A DNA stretch of 64,000 nt from Simplicispira hankyongi (GCF_003570885.1 NZ_QXJC01000004.1:107575-171574); one strand, 5' to 3'. Counted from the first letter of the stretch, positions 18,195-26,269 are shown. Made by a program: numbers and translations. Notes: generated by a model from the letters alone, not told the origin.

Positions 18195-18491
18195 TTAGCT
18201 GCGTTCGCCGGTGGCGATCTGGTGGGCGCGGATAGCGACCAAGGCGTCCGAACGAACAGCGGCGCGGTCCAGATTGCTGGTGGTGCGTGCAGCGTAGTCG
18301 GCCACGGGGCCCTTGGCGAAGTTGGGCAGTGCCTTCTGGCCTTCGGCGCGCACGTCGGTGCTGCTGCGGGTGGATTGCACGTGGGCTTCAAAGTCCGTGC
18401 CGTAGAGGTTGCCGTTCAATTCGCCGGCTTGGGCGCCGATAGAGGCAAAAGCGGCAACAGCGGCGATAGAGAGAATGCGTGCGGTGTTCAT
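18195..18491 (-). CDS. Small secreted DUF4148-like protein
   Basis: 98 residues. A Sec signal peptide (MNTARILSIAAVAAFASIGAQA, cleavage after Ala-22 likely) precedes a mature part of about 75 residues without hydrophobic segments, rich in Arg, Ala and Thr (STDVRAEGQKALPNFAKG, ...RSDALVAIRAHQIATGERS). Length and layout resemble DUF4148 proteins, which are abundant and uncharacterised in Burkholderiales. It is followed by its own terminator, so it is monocistronic; it is divergent from dsdA across a 232-base gap. Confidence 0.75.
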   Translation of the reverse strand: MNTARILSIAAVAAFASIGAQAGELNGNLYGTDFEAHVQSTRSSTDVRAEGQKALPNFAKGPVADYAARTTSNLDRAAVRSDALVAIRAHQIATGERS

Positions 18492-18723
18492 GATGGTTTC
18501 TTTCTTAAAAACGACTTAAAAAACCCGCTGTGGGAAGGGCACGGTGCCCTTGGGGAGCGGTTTCGGTGAGTCGCCTTGTGTGTTCGGCTCATCGATGGAT
18601 TGAACTGTACGCCGCATGAGGTCGATTTAAAACCATTCAGTCACGAATTGACTGTTCCAGTATTTGAAACAATCTCGATCGACGGCAGGTGCGCAAAAGG
18701 TGCGCACTGGGCACAATGGCAAC

Positions 18724-20091
18724 ATGCCTTCCTTTGCTTCTTCCGTTCCACCCGCTGGCGCTGGCAGCGCCGAGATGCTGGAGGCGCAACTGCGCCAAGC
18801 CGAGCCCTGTTTGTGGGCCAACCCCGATTGGCAGGCGGCCCCGGCGCCCGGTGAAGTCGGCCAGGCCCAGATAAACGCCGCGCAGCAGCGCTTCGAGCGT
18901 GCCGCAGCCCTGTTGGCGCGCGTGTTCCCGGTGCTCGCAGAGGCCGGCGGACGCATCGCTTCGCCTCTGGTGCGCACCGCCGAATTGCAGTGCGCCCTGG
19001 GCCTGGACGCCGCCTGCGGCGCGCTCTGGTTGAAATGCGACCACCTGCTCCCCGTTGCCGGCTCGGTCAAGGCGCGCGGCGCGACGCACGAAATACTGGA
19101 ACTGGCCGAGCGTCTGGCGCTTGCCCACGGGTTGATGGCTGCGGGGGACGACCTCACGGTGCTGGCCAGCGCCCCCGCGCGCGCGCTGTTTGCGCAGCAT
19201 GAGGTGGCGGTGGGCTCGACCGGCAACTTGGGGATGGGCGTTGGGCTGATTGCCAAGGCGCTCGGGTTTCGCGCCCGCGTGCACATGTCGCACGACGCCA
19301 AGGCCTGGAAGAAAGCGCGGCTGCGCGCGCATGGCGTGGAGGTGCTGGAGCACGCAGGCGACTACGCGCTGGCCGTGCAGGCCGGACGCGAAGCGGCCGC
19401 CCAAGACCCGCTGTGCCATTTTGTCGACGACGAGCAATCGCGTTCGCTGCTGCTGGGCTACAGCGTCGCGGCTGGCGAGTTGCAGGCGCAACTGGACGCC
19501 GCCGGCGTGATGGTGGACGCCCGGCACCCGCTGTTCGTCTACCTGCCCTGCGGCGTCGGCGGCGCGCCCGGCGGCATCACCCTGGGCCTGCGCGAGCGCT
19601 TCGGGCCGCATGTGCACTGCTTTTTTGCCGAGCCGGTGCAATCGCCCTGCATGTTGCTGCAATTGCGCGCGGGCCTGGGCGCCGAGCCTTCGGTGTACGG
19701 CATGGGCCTGACCAACCGCACGGAGGCCGATGGGCTTGCCGTGGCGCAGGCTTCGCGCCTGGCAGCGGGCCTGATGCGCGAGCGGCTCTCTGGCGTGTAC
19801 ACGGTGGATGACGCAACCCTGTTCCAGCACCTGGTGCGGGCACACGAGGCAGAAGGCCTGCGCATCGAGCCCTCCGCCGCCGCCGGGCTTGAAGGCCCGC
19901 TGCGCCTGACGCAAAGCCCCATTGGCCGCGCCTGGCTGGCGCACACGGGTTTGCTCGCGCAGTTGCCGCAGGCGACCCACGTGGCCTGGACCACCGGTGG
20001 CTCCTTGCTGCCGGACGCCGAATTCGGGCAATTTGTCGCGCGCGGACGGGGCCTGTCCGCAACCGCTACTGCAGGCGCAGCCGCATCCTGA
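18724..20091 (+). CDS. dsdA: D-serine ammonia-lyase
   Basis: 455 residues. PLP-dependent enzyme converting D-serine to pyruvate and ammonia. Seen: the PLP-binding Lys in PVAGSVKARGATHEI, the phosphate-binding loop VGSTGNLGMGVGL, and the DsdA-typical segments MSHDAKAWKKARLR, DDEQSRSLLLGYSVA and GVGGAPGGITLGL. The length fits the family (about 440-450). The ATG at 18724 is preferred; a frame to 18664 adds an unlikely basic leader. It lies 20 bases upstream of the FAD oxidoreductase gene with an AAGGAG site between, so the two form a D-amino-acid catabolic pair. There is no adjacent dsdC or dsdX. Confidence 0.92.
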   Translation: MPSFASSVPPAGAGSAEMLEAQLRQAEPCLWANPDWQAAPAPGEVGQAQINAAQQRFERAAALLARVFPVLAEAGGRIASPLVRTAELQCALGLDAACGALWLKCDHLLPVAGSVKARGATHEILELAERLALAHGLMAAGDDLTVLASAPARALFAQHEVAVGSTGNLGMGVGLIAKALGFRARVHMSHDAKAWKKARLRAHGVEVLEHAGDYALAVQAGREAAAQDPLCHFVDDEQSRSLLLGYSVAAGELQAQLDAAGVMVDARHPLFVYLPCGVGGAPGGITLGLRERFGPHVHCFFAEPVQSPCMLLQLRAGLGAEPSVYGMGLTNRTEADGLAVAQASRLAAGLMRERLSGVYTVDDATLFQHLVRAHEAEGLRIEPSAAAGLEGPLRLTQSPIGRAWLAHTGLLAQLPQATHVAWTTGGSLLPDAEFGQFVARGRGLSATATAGAAAS

Positions 20092-20111
20092 ACCCGCAAG
20101 GAGACCTGAGC

Positions 20112-21239
20112 ATGTCCACCGTAGATTTCGCCATCGTCGGCGCCGGCATTGCGGGCGCCAGCCTGGGCTGGGAGCTCGCCGCGCACGGCAGCGTGCTGCT
20201 GCTGGAGCGCGAATCCCTTCCCGGCTACCACACCACGGGCCGCTCGGCGGCGCTGTTCCTGGAAACCTACGGCACGCCGGCGATTCGCGCCATGACGCGT
20301 GCCAGCCGGCCGTTCCTGCAATCGCCTCCGCCCGGTTTCTGCGACAGCGCCATCCTCTCGCCGCGCGGCGTGGTCTATATCGCAGGGCCCGACCAGCTCG
20401 ACCTGCTGGACGCCACCGAAGCCGAACTGCGCCCCCATGCACCGCAACTCGAACGCCTGTCGGCCGACGCCCTGGCCGCACGCCACCCCTGCCTGCGCCG
20501 CGAGGCGCTGGGCGGCGGCCTGCAGGAAGGGGGCGCCGCGGACATCGACGTGCACAGCCTGCACCAGGGCTATCTGCGTGGGCTGAGGCAGCGCGGCGGC
20601 GCGCTGCGCACCGATGCCGAAGTGGTCGCGGCCAAGCACCACGATGGCTTGTGGAACCTCACGCTGGCCGACGGCAGCCACGTGCGCGCGCGCACCCTCG
20701 TCAACGCAGCCGGCGCCTGGGCCGATGTGCTGGGTGAGATGGCGGGCGCCGCCCCCATTGGCCTCACGCCGTGCCGGCGCACCGCCTTCACCTTTCCGGC
20801 GCCAGAGGGCATGGATCTGGCGCGGATGCCCGCCATCATTGCCGTGGACGAGAGCTTCTACATCAAGCCCGACGCGCGCCAACTGCTGGGCTCACCCGCC
20901 AACGCCGACCCGACGACGCCGCACGACGTCATGCCCGAAGAGATCGATGTGGCCACCGGCATCTTCCACATCGAGGAGATGACGCATTTCACCATCCGCC
21001 GACCCACGCACACCTGGGCGGGGCTGCGCTCTTTCGTGCCGGATGGCGAGATGGTGATCGGCTGGGATGGTGGCGTGGGCGGCCTGTTCTGGCTGGCCGC
21101 GCAGGGCGGCTACGGCATCCAGAGTGCGCCCGCCTACGCCCTGCTGGCGCGCAACCTCGTGCTGGGCGAAACGCTGGACGAGAGCCTGCAGGCGCAGGGC
21201 GTGGACCCGGCTGCCATGTCGCCCGCCCGTTTGCGCTGA
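20112..21239 (+). CDS. dauA: FAD-dependent D-amino-acid dehydrogenase (DauA-like)
   Basis: 375 residues, DAO fold. The N-terminal VGAGIAGASLGWELA binds the FAD ADP moiety; GYHTTGRSAALF follows, and the C-terminal half has LLGSPANADPT, FTIRRPTHTWAGLRSFVPDGE and AAQGGYGIQ. This set matches, from memory, Pseudomonas D-arginine dehydrogenase DauA, which oxidises D-arginine and other D-amino acids to 2-oxo acids. The substrate here is not proven. Co-directional with and 20 bases behind dsdA, which strengthens a D-amino-acid role. An AGCGCT-type repeat follows the stop. Confidence 0.8.
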   Translation: MSTVDFAIVGAGIAGASLGWELAAHGSVLLLERESLPGYHTTGRSAALFLETYGTPAIRAMTRASRPFLQSPPPGFCDSAILSPRGVVYIAGPDQLDLLDATEAELRPHAPQLERLSADALAARHPCLRREALGGGLQEGGAADIDVHSLHQGYLRGLRQRGGALRTDAEVVAAKHHDGLWNLTLADGSHVRARTLVNAAGAWADVLGEMAGAAPIGLTPCRRTAFTFPAPEGMDLARMPAIIAVDESFYIKPDARQLLGSPANADPTTPHDVMPEEIDVATGIFHIEEMTHFTIRRPTHTWAGLRSFVPDGEMVIGWDGGVGGLFWLAAQGGYGIQSAPAYALLARNLVLGETLDESLQAQGVDPAAMSPARLR

Positions 21240-21249
21240 AATTTAAGAG

Positions 21250-21295
21250 AAATAGGCCGCTAACGCACAGCCTGTATGCGCCTGCAGCTATATTT
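21250..21295. repeat. Degenerate AGCGCT palindromic repeat
   Basis: AAATAGGCCGCTAACGCACAGCCTGTATGCGCCTGCAGCTATATTT, between the convergent ends of the dauA-like gene and pyrF. It keeps the outer AATAGGCC/AGCTAT parts of the family but the central arms are changed. Confidence 0.55.
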
Positions 21296-21307
21296 ACCGT
21301 AGCTATC

Positions 21308-22132
21308 TTACGCCAGCGCTGCCTGCAGTTGCGCCCGCGTGCGCTCGGCTTCGCGCCGTGCGGCCTGGGCAAAATCCTTGCCGTTGCTGGCGTACAAAAT
21401 GGACCGCGACGAGTTGACGACGATCGGCCCGTCCACCCGCCAGCCGGCGCGCACCGTAGCGGCGGCGTCGCCCCCCTGGGCCCCCACGCCGGGAATGAGC
21501 AGCGGCACCGTGGGCGCCAATGCCCGCACGCGCGCGATCTCGGCCGGGTAGGTGGCGCCCACCACCAGCCCGAGCTGGCCGTTGCGGTTCCACGGCCCCT
21601 GCGCGAGGCGGGCGATGTGCTCGTACACACGCGGCTGGCCTTCCACATCGGCCAGGTGCTGGTTCTGCAGATCGTCGCCCCCAGGGTTGGACGTGCGGCA
21701 GAGCAAAAAGGCGCCCTTGCCGGGGTACTGCAAATACGGTTCGATAGAGTCGTAGCCCATGAAGGGCGAGAGCGTCACCGCGTCGGCGCCATAGCGCTCG
21801 AACGCCTCGCGTGCGTACTGCTCGGCGGTGGAGCCGATGTCGCCGCGCTTGGCGTCGAGGATCACCGGCACCTGCGGCGCATTGGCGCGCATGTGCTGCA
21901 TCAGGCGCTCCAACTGGCCCTCGGCGCCGTGCGCGGCAAAGTAGGCGATCTGCGGCTTGAAGGCGCACACCAGGTCGCAGGTGGCGTCGACGATGGCGGC
22001 GCAGAAGTCGTAGAGCCGGTTCGGGCCCTCCGGCACGCAAGCAGGGATGCGTGTGGGTTCGGGGTCCAGCCCGACGCAGAGCATGGAGGCGTTCTGCGCC
22101 GAAGCGGCGCGCAGCATGTCGAGGAAGTCCAT
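21308..22132 (-). CDS. pyrF: Orotidine 5'-phosphate decarboxylase
   Basis: 274 residues, the type 2 (longer) OMP decarboxylase, which makes UMP in the last step of pyrimidine synthesis. The catalytic motif VILDAKRGDIGST is present, with N-terminal LCVGLDPEPTRIP and CAFKPQIAYFAAHG, and NPGGDDLQ in the second half. It is monocistronic, convergent with the dauA-like gene. Confidence 0.95.
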   Translation of the reverse strand: MDFLDMLRAASAQNASMLCVGLDPEPTRIPACVPEGPNRLYDFCAAIVDATCDLVCAFKPQIAYFAAHGAEGQLERLMQHMRANAPQVPVILDAKRGDIGSTAEQYAREAFERYGADAVTLSPFMGYDSIEPYLQYPGKGAFLLCRTSNPGGDDLQNQHLADVEGQPRVYEHIARLAQGPWNRNGQLGLVVGATYPAEIARVRALAPTVPLLIPGVGAQGGDAAATVRAGWRVDGPIVVNSSRSILYASNGKDFAQAARREAERTRAQLQAALA

Positions 22133-22224
22133 GGGGGGATTTTAGGCAGCCAGGACCACCCGTTTGCACGGTTCAGCGGCCTTGGCGTCGGCGCACAGGC
22201 ATGGCGGATGGCATGAGGGGGGCA

Positions 22225-22584
22225 TCACGGCGCTGCGAGGGCGCGCGCATCGATGTAAACCCAGGCCGTTCGCCCGGAAGCCAGTTGGGCCGCGACGCGC
22301 TTGTAGTCGGACACCTCGTAGCGGTCTGCCTGCGCGAGCTCCTCCTGCGTCACTTCGAAAACGGTCCCTGCCACACGGTCGTCTGGCCTGCCGGTGCGGG
22401 CGACGATGGGGTGATGGGTTTTCCCGCTGGTCCTCACCACATCGGGATCTTCAATCTTGACCATGGATTGGTGAAAACCTAGCAGCTCGTCGGCGGTTCC
22501 ATGAAGGAGTCTCCCAAACGTGGCCTGTTGCACATCACGCTGCTGGAGCGTTCCATAGGAGAAGAGAAGCTGCATCATGGGCAT
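22225..22584 (-). CDS. Gamma-glutamylcyclotransferase (AIG2-like) family protein
   Basis: 119 residues. FSYGTLQQRDVQQATFGR is the substrate-loop signature (YGTL) of the GGCT/AIG2-like fold; VAGTVFEVTQEELAQADRYE carries the catalytic Glu region, and YKRVAAQL and AWVYID complete the fold. Members release 5-oxoproline from gamma-glutamyl compounds, but many bacterial members have no assigned substrate. The ATG at 22584 (MPMMQLLFSYG) places the conserved YGTL near the N-terminus, as in the family; a longer frame is not supported. Confidence 0.85.
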   Translation of the reverse strand: MPMMQLLFSYGTLQQRDVQQATFGRLLHGTADELLGFHQSMVKIEDPDVVRTSGKTHHPIVARTGRPDDRVAGTVFEVTQEELAQADRYEVSDYKRVAAQLASGRTAWVYIDARALAAP

Positions 22585-22652
22585 GGAAGTGTCATGAAAA
22601 ACGGTTGCGCCCCGCATCGGCAAGCGTGCCGTGCCGGGAACATGGGGCGGTG

Positions 22653-22756
22653 AAGGCAATGCTGAATAAGTCCCTCACGCGCCGCGCATCCGTGCTTCGG
22701 GCGGTCTGCGGCGTTGCAAATCCTCGCCATCGCGGTGACTTATTCAGCATCGCCTT
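22653..22756. mobile_element. MITE-like element, 104 bp
   Basis: Ends are inverted: AAGGCAATGCTGAATAAGTC at the left and, reading inward from the right, AAGGCGATGCTGAATAAGTC, so about 20 bases match with one change. There is no coding sequence inside. A left-half copy with the same inner sequence (CGCCGCGCATCCGTGCTTCGGG) lies at 47740-47789. Probably mobilised by a transposase encoded elsewhere. Confidence 0.7.
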
Positions 22757-22903
22757 AAATCATTCTATTGGGCGGCATCTGGGGACGGTATTTTGCGAGG
22801 AGTGAAACCCGCATGCTTGCCATTGACCCGCGCCACCGGCAACGATCCAAGAGGGCGTCGGCCTGGAACAGTGGATCGCTGCGCTCCCACCGGGTGCCCG
22901 CGC
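22757..22903. other. Non-coding stretch next to the MITE
   Basis: Together with the MITE and its left flank this forms the gene-free region 22585-22903. It holds CATTCTATTGGGCGGCATC and a GC-rich tail reaching the metW stop. Open frames exist on both strands but none has a recognisable product; they may be remains of a mobile element. No terminator was recognised after metW. Confidence 0.4.
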
Positions 22904-23491
22904 TCACGCAGCACGCTCGAAATGAAACACCGCCGTCCCCGCCCGCGCGTTCGGCAGCCAGCGCACCACTTCGCCGTCCTGCAATCCAAAGGCGTCGAGG
23001 ATGCGCAGCTGGTTCTTGTGCGCCAGCACCTCAAAGTCCTTGTAAGTGCCAACGCGGATGTTGGGCGTGTCGTACCACTGGTAGGGCAGGCGCCGCGTCA
23101 CGGGCATACGCCCACGCAGCACCGAGAGGCGGTTGGGCCAGTGGGCAAAGTTTGGGAAGGCGACGACGCCGGCGCGGCCTACACGCGCCGTTTCGCGCAG
23201 CATGACTTCGGCGTTGCGCAGATGCGGCAGGGTGTCGATCTGCAGCACCATGTCGAACGAGTTGTCCTCGAAGAGGGCCAGGCCTTCGTCGAGGTTGAGC
23301 TGCACCACGTTGACGCCGCGGCGCACACAGGCCAGCACATTGGCATCGGCAATCTCAACGCCGTAGCCGCTGCAGCCGCGCTCTCGTTGCAGGTAGTCGA
23401 GCATGGCGCCGTCGCCACAGCCCAGATCGAGCACGCGTGAGCCCTGGGGAACCAGCGCGGCCAGCGCCTGCATGGTGGCCTTTTCAGTCAT
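22904..23491 (-). CDS. metW: Methionine biosynthesis protein MetW
   Basis: 195 residues, class I methyltransferase fold: [15 protein letters not shown] is the SAM-binding glycine loop, GYGVEI the acidic loop, and [15 protein letters not shown] motif post-[20 protein letters not shown] is typical of MetW. It acts with MetX in the first committed step of methionine synthesis, the acylation of homoserine. Its ATG overlaps the metX stop by four bases, so the two are translationally coupled. Confidence 0.93.
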   Translation of the reverse strand: MTEKATMQALAALVPQGSRVLDLGCGDGAMLDYLQRERGCSGYGVEIADANVLACVRRGVNVVQLNLDEGLALFEDNSFDMVLQIDTLPHLRNAEVMLRETARVGRAGVVAFPNFAHWPNRLSVLRGRMPVTRRLPYQWYDTPNIRVGTYKDFEVLAHKNQLRILDAFGLQDGEVVRWLPNARAGTAVFHFERAA

Positions 23492-24666
23492 GCCAGCTCC
23501 TTGGCAATGCGATCGAAATACGCGCCGACGACGCCCAGGTAGCGGGCATCGTCGAGCAAAAAGGCGTCGTGCCCGTGCGGCGCATCAATTTCGGCGTAGC
23601 TCACGTCGCGCCGGTTCTCCAGCAGCGCCTTGACGATTTCACGCGAACGCGCGGGGGCAAAGCGCCAGTCGGTAGAAAAGCTCACCAGCAGGAATTTGGC
23701 GCTGGCGCGCGCCAGCGCCTCGGTCAGGTTGCCGCCAAAGGCACGCGCGGGGTCGAAGTAGTCGAGCGCGCGGGTGATCAGCAGGTAGGTGTTGGCATCG
23801 AAATACTCGCTGAACTTGTCGCCCTGGTAGCGCAGGTAGCTTTCGATCTGGAACTCGATGTCCTGCGTGCTGTAGTGGTAGTCGCGCAGCAGCGTGGCCG
23901 GGTCGTCCGACGGCGGCGCCTGGCCGGCCAGCAGCTCAGGCGGCCGCAGACTGCGGCCGAACTTCTCGTTCATCACGTCGTCGGAAAGGTACGTGATGTG
24001 GCCGATCATGCGGGCGATGCGCAGGCCGCGTTTGGGAACCACGCCGTGGCGGTAGAAGTTGCCGCCGTGGAAATCCGGGTCGGTCACGATGGCGCGGCGC
24101 GCCACCTCGTTGAAGGCAATGTTCTCGGCCGTGAGGTTGGGTGCACTCGCCACCACCACGGCGTGGCGCACCCGCTCGGGGTACTGCAGTGCCCACGACA
24201 GCGCCTGCATGCCGCCCAGGCTCCCACCGAGCACGGCGGCCAACTGCGCGATGCCCAGCACATCGAGCAGCCGCGCCTGGGCATTCACCCAGTCTTCCAC
24301 CGTGACCACGGGAAAGTCGGCGCCATAGACCTGGCCGGTGGCCGGGTTCTCGTGCATGGGGCCGGTGGAGCCAAAGCACGAGCCGAGGTTGTTGATGCCG
24401 ATGACGAAGAAGCGGTTGGTGTCCACCGGTTTGCCGGGGCCGATCATGTTGTCCCACCAGCCTTCGCTCTTGTCCTGGCCAGCATAGACGCCCGCCACAT
24501 GGTGCGATGCATTGAGCGCGTGGCACACCACCACGGCGTTGGAGCGCGCAGCGTTGAGCGTGCCGTAGGTTTCAAACGCCAGCGTGTAGCCGGCGATGGA
24601 CGCACCGCTTTGCAGCGCGAGCGGCTCGGAAAAATGCTGGAACTGGGGCGTGGCGAGTAGCGGCAT
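23488..24666 (-). CDS. metX: Homoserine O-acyltransferase MetX
   Basis: 392 residues from the ATG at 24666. Alpha/beta-hydrolase fold enzyme that acylates homoserine. The nucleophile Ser lies in [34 protein letters not shown], and the catalytic Asp (FSTDWRFAP) and His ([11 protein letters not shown]) segments are present. Proteobacterial MetX paired with MetW often uses succinyl-CoA; the acyl donor is not read directly here. A TTG at 24681 would add five residues. No Shine-Dalgarno is visible before either start, and the ATG directly follows the T run of an intrinsic terminator. Confidence 0.93.
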   Translation of the reverse strand: MPLLATPQFQHFSEPLALQSGASIAGYTLAFETYGTLNAARSNAVVVCHALNASHHVAGVYAGQDKSEGWWDNMIGPGKPVDTNRFFVIGINNLGSCFGSTGPMHENPATGQVYGADFPVVTVEDWVNAQARLLDVLGIAQLAAVLGGSLGGMQALSWALQYPERVRHAVVVASAPNLTAENIAFNEVARRAIVTDPDFHGGNFYRHGVVPKRGLRIARMIGHITYLSDDVMNEKFGRSLRPPELLAGQAPPSDDPATLLRDYHYSTQDIEFQIESYLRYQGDKFSEYFDANTYLLITRALDYFDPARAFGGNLTEALARASAKFLLVSFSTDWRFAPARSREIVKALLENRRDVSYAEIDAPHGHDAFLLDDARYLGVVGAYFDRIAKELA

Positions 24667-24702
24667 AAAAAAACCCGGCAACGCTAAAAACGGTACCGGG
24701 TG
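24667..24702 (-). terminator. Intrinsic terminator abutting the metX start codon
   Basis: In the minus-strand transcript CCCGG and CCGGG pair around the loop TACCGTTTTTAGCGTTG and are followed by seven T, directly before the metX ATG. It lies downstream of the SAM-II-like aptamer and is probably the expression platform of that riboswitch. Confidence 0.75.
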
Positions 24703-24710
24703 GCTCGCGG

Positions 24711-24764
24711 ACGGTCTTTAGCAGTATTTGTAAAGCGCCCGCAAGCTGTGGCAAATCGGCGCGT
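24711..24764 (-). ncRNA. SAM-II-like riboswitch aptamer upstream of metX
   Basis: The minus strand reads CGCGCCGATTTGCCACAGC...GGGCGC...ACAAATACTGCTAAAGA. Helix P1: GCGCC (24762-24758) pairs with GGCGC (24739-24735). The pseudoknot helix: ATTTG (24756-24752) pairs with CAAAT (24730-24726). The conserved GCTAAA follows. This layout and the conserved bases match the SAM-II class, as remembered from the metX-associated crystal form, and the paired bases covary with it. A TATAGT at 24772-24777 (minus strand) could be the -10 element. Expected action: S-adenosylmethionine binding lowers metX-metW expression. Confidence 0.72.
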
Positions 24765-24813
24765 GGCAGCCACTATAGCAAAGCCGCAGGTGCCCATGCG
24801 CGCCATACGGGCG

Positions 24814-24829
24814 TTGTGCCAAGGCACAA
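24814..24829. promoter_or_regulatory. Palindrome in the metX/RRM divergent region
   Basis: TTGTGCCAAGGCACAA: perfect 7-base arms around AA. It lies upstream of both the metX leader and the first RRM gene. It could be an operator for an unidentified regulator; nothing else supports it. Confidence 0.35.
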
Positions 24830-24972
24830 TTTAGAAGAAAAGGGAAATAAAAGCGGCCGCCCTGGAAAATTGGCTGATAATGGTCAGGTTTTTCCGCATG
24901 TCGAAAAAACAGTGAAGCGGTGCATGGTCAGTTTCGCGTCTTTGAAGTCGTCACAGGTTTGTTGATTGCGTC

Positions 24973-25007
24973 GGACTCCATCGCGTTTTTTGTTTCTTCA
25001 GGAGTCC
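24973..25007 (+). promoter_or_regulatory. Leader hairpin masking the ribosome-binding site of RRM gene 1
   Basis: GGACTCC (24973-24979) is fully complementary to GGAGTCC (25001-25007), which contains the Shine-Dalgarno AGGAG of the RRM gene. The loop carries ATCGCG and a run of six T. The second RRM gene has a matching leader. Confidence 0.6.
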
Positions 25008-25010
25008 CTT

Positions 25011-25412
25011 ATGGGCAACAAACTTTACGTGGGCAACCTGCCCTATTCTTTCCGCGACAGCGACCTTGAGCAAACCTTCGGCCAGTACGGCTCGGTCTCC
25101 AGCGCCAAAGTCATGATGGAACGCGACACCGGCCGCTCCAAGGGTTTCGGCTTTGTCGAAATGGGCAACGACGCTGAGGCACAAGCTGCTATCGCTGGCG
25201 TGCACGGCCAAAACTTCGGCGGCCGCGACCTCGTGGTCAACGAAGCGCGCCCCATGGAACCCCGTCCTCCCCGTAGCGGTGGCGGCGGTGGCTATGGTGG
25301 TGGTGCTGGCGGCGGCGGCTACGGTGGTGGTGCCGGTGGTGGCGGCGGCTACGGTGGTGGCCGCAGCGGCGGCGGCGGTGGCGGCTACGGTGGTGGCCGC
25401 GGCGGCTACTGA
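25011..25412 (+). CDS. Glycine-rich RRM RNA-binding protein, copy 1
   Basis: 133 residues. One RRM domain (residues 1-82) with RNP2 KLYVGNLPY and RNP1 RSKGFGFVEM; then PRPPRSGG and a tail of GGGYGGG repeats. Architecture matches the small cold-induced or stress-linked glycine-rich RNA-binding proteins of Burkholderiales and cyanobacteria. It should bind single-stranded RNA; targets are unknown. The start at 25011 has CAGGAG upstream, inside a leader hairpin. It ends with a strong terminator and is followed by a paralogue. Confidence 0.9.
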   Translation: MGNKLYVGNLPYSFRDSDLEQTFGQYGSVSSAKVMMERDTGRSKGFGFVEMGNDAEAQAAIAGVHGQNFGGRDLVVNEARPMEPRPPRSGGGGGYGGGAGGGGYGGGAGGGGGYGGGRSGGGGGGYGGGRGGY

Positions 25413-25448
25413 TCAACCCCTTGCGAGCCGGCTTTCGCCGGCATAGCT

Positions 25449-25476
25449 AAAAAAGGAACCTTCGGGTTCCTTTTTT
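25449..25476 (+). terminator. Rho-independent terminator after RRM gene 1
   Basis: AAAAAAGGAACC-TTCG-GGTTCCTTTTTT: perfect 12-base arms with a stable UUCG tetraloop and T run. It is symmetrical and could act on both strands. Confidence 0.92.
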
Positions 25477-25509
25477 GTTGCCGGTGCACACAAAAATCCC
25501 AGAAAACCC

Positions 25510-25540
25510 TTGCTTTCCCGGGAAAAACAAGATTCATAAT
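25510..25540 (+). promoter_or_regulatory. Possible promoter of RRM gene 2
   Basis: TTGCTT (25510-25515) and CATAAT (25535-25540) with a 19-base spacer, 180 bases before the start codon. The spacing is longer than ideal; the long leader would include the SD-masking hairpin. Confidence 0.4.
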
Positions 25541-25676
25541 GCGCTGGCGGGTGCTCCATTGGAGCGCGTGCGGAGAGTGCCTTTAACAAATGGGGCGTGC
25601 TTCGTGCGGTCCCGTTGGGTTTGCGGTGATCCGTCGGTTTCACGCAGCGTCGTCAAGATGATCTGGTTGCGTTTTC

Positions 25677-25716
25677 GGGACTCCATCGCTTTTTTCATGT
25701 GTTTTTGAGGAATCCC
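25677..25716 (+). promoter_or_regulatory. Leader hairpin masking the ribosome-binding site of RRM gene 2
   Basis: GGGACTCC (25677-25684) pairs with GGAATCCC (25709-25716) with one mismatch, covering the GAGGA ribosome site. The stretch GACTCCATCGC followed by six T is shared with the leader of RRM gene 1, although the rest of the two upstream regions differs. Confidence 0.55.
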
Positions 25717-25720
25717 GAAC

Positions 25721-26221
25721 ATGGGCAACAAACTGTACGTGGGCAACCTGCCCTACGGCGTGCGCGACAACGATCTGGAAGAGGCTTTTGCCGAGTTCGG
25801 AGCCGTGACCAGCGCCAAGGTGATGATGGAGCGCGATACCGGTCGCTCCAAGGGCTTTGGATTCGTCGAAATGGGCAGCGACGCAGAAGCGCAGGCCGCC
25901 ATCAACGGCATGAATGGCCAATCGCTCGGCGGCCGGGCCATCGTCGTCAATGAAGCGCGTCCCATGGAGCCGCGCCCACCGCGCTCCGGTGGCTATGGCG
26001 GCGGTGGTGGCGGATACGGCGGTGGTCGCAGCGGTGGCGGCGGCTACGGCGGGGGACGCGAAGGTGGCGGTGGAGGCTACGGCGGTGGCCGCGAGGGCGG
26101 CGGTGGTGGCTACGGCGGCGGTCGCAGTGAAGGGGGTTTCCGCAGCCCTTACGGCTCTGGCCCCCGCGGCGGCGGTGGCCGAAGTGGTGGCAACGACTAT
26201 GGCGGCGGAAGCGGCTACTGA
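25721..26221 (+). CDS. Glycine-rich RRM RNA-binding protein, copy 2
   Basis: 166 residues. The RRM domain is nearly identical to copy 1 (KLYVGNLPYGVRDNDLEEAF, RSKGFGFVEMGSD); the tail is longer, with GGGGYGGGR units containing Arg and Glu, ending SGGNDYGGGSGY. RGG/YGG tails can add RNA binding or self-association. It is separated from copy 1 by a terminator and has its own leader, so the two are controlled independently but alike. The DNA of the tails is repetitive, which makes length change by slippage likely. Confidence 0.9.
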   Translation: MGNKLYVGNLPYGVRDNDLEEAFAEFGAVTSAKVMMERDTGRSKGFGFVEMGSDAEAQAAINGMNGQSLGGRAIVVNEARPMEPRPPRSGGYGGGGGGYGGGRSGGGGYGGGREGGGGGYGGGREGGGGGYGGGRSEGGFRSPYGSGPRGGGGRSGGNDYGGGSGY

Positions 26222-26243
26222 CCGGCCGCATAGCACTTCGACG

Positions 26244-26269
26244 AAAAGCCTCTGCGGAGGCTTTTTTTT
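26244..26269 (+). terminator. Rho-independent terminator after RRM gene 2
   Basis: AAAAGCCTC-TGCG-GAGGCTTTTTTTT, a compact hairpin followed by eight T, 23 bases after the stop. Confidence 0.88.

Noticed and set aside
22765..23052. Minus-strand open frame overlapping the metW 3' end and the MITE flank
   Set aside because: Most of it is antisense-frame metW sequence; the rest is non-coding flank. A mobile-element remnant is possible but cannot be shown.
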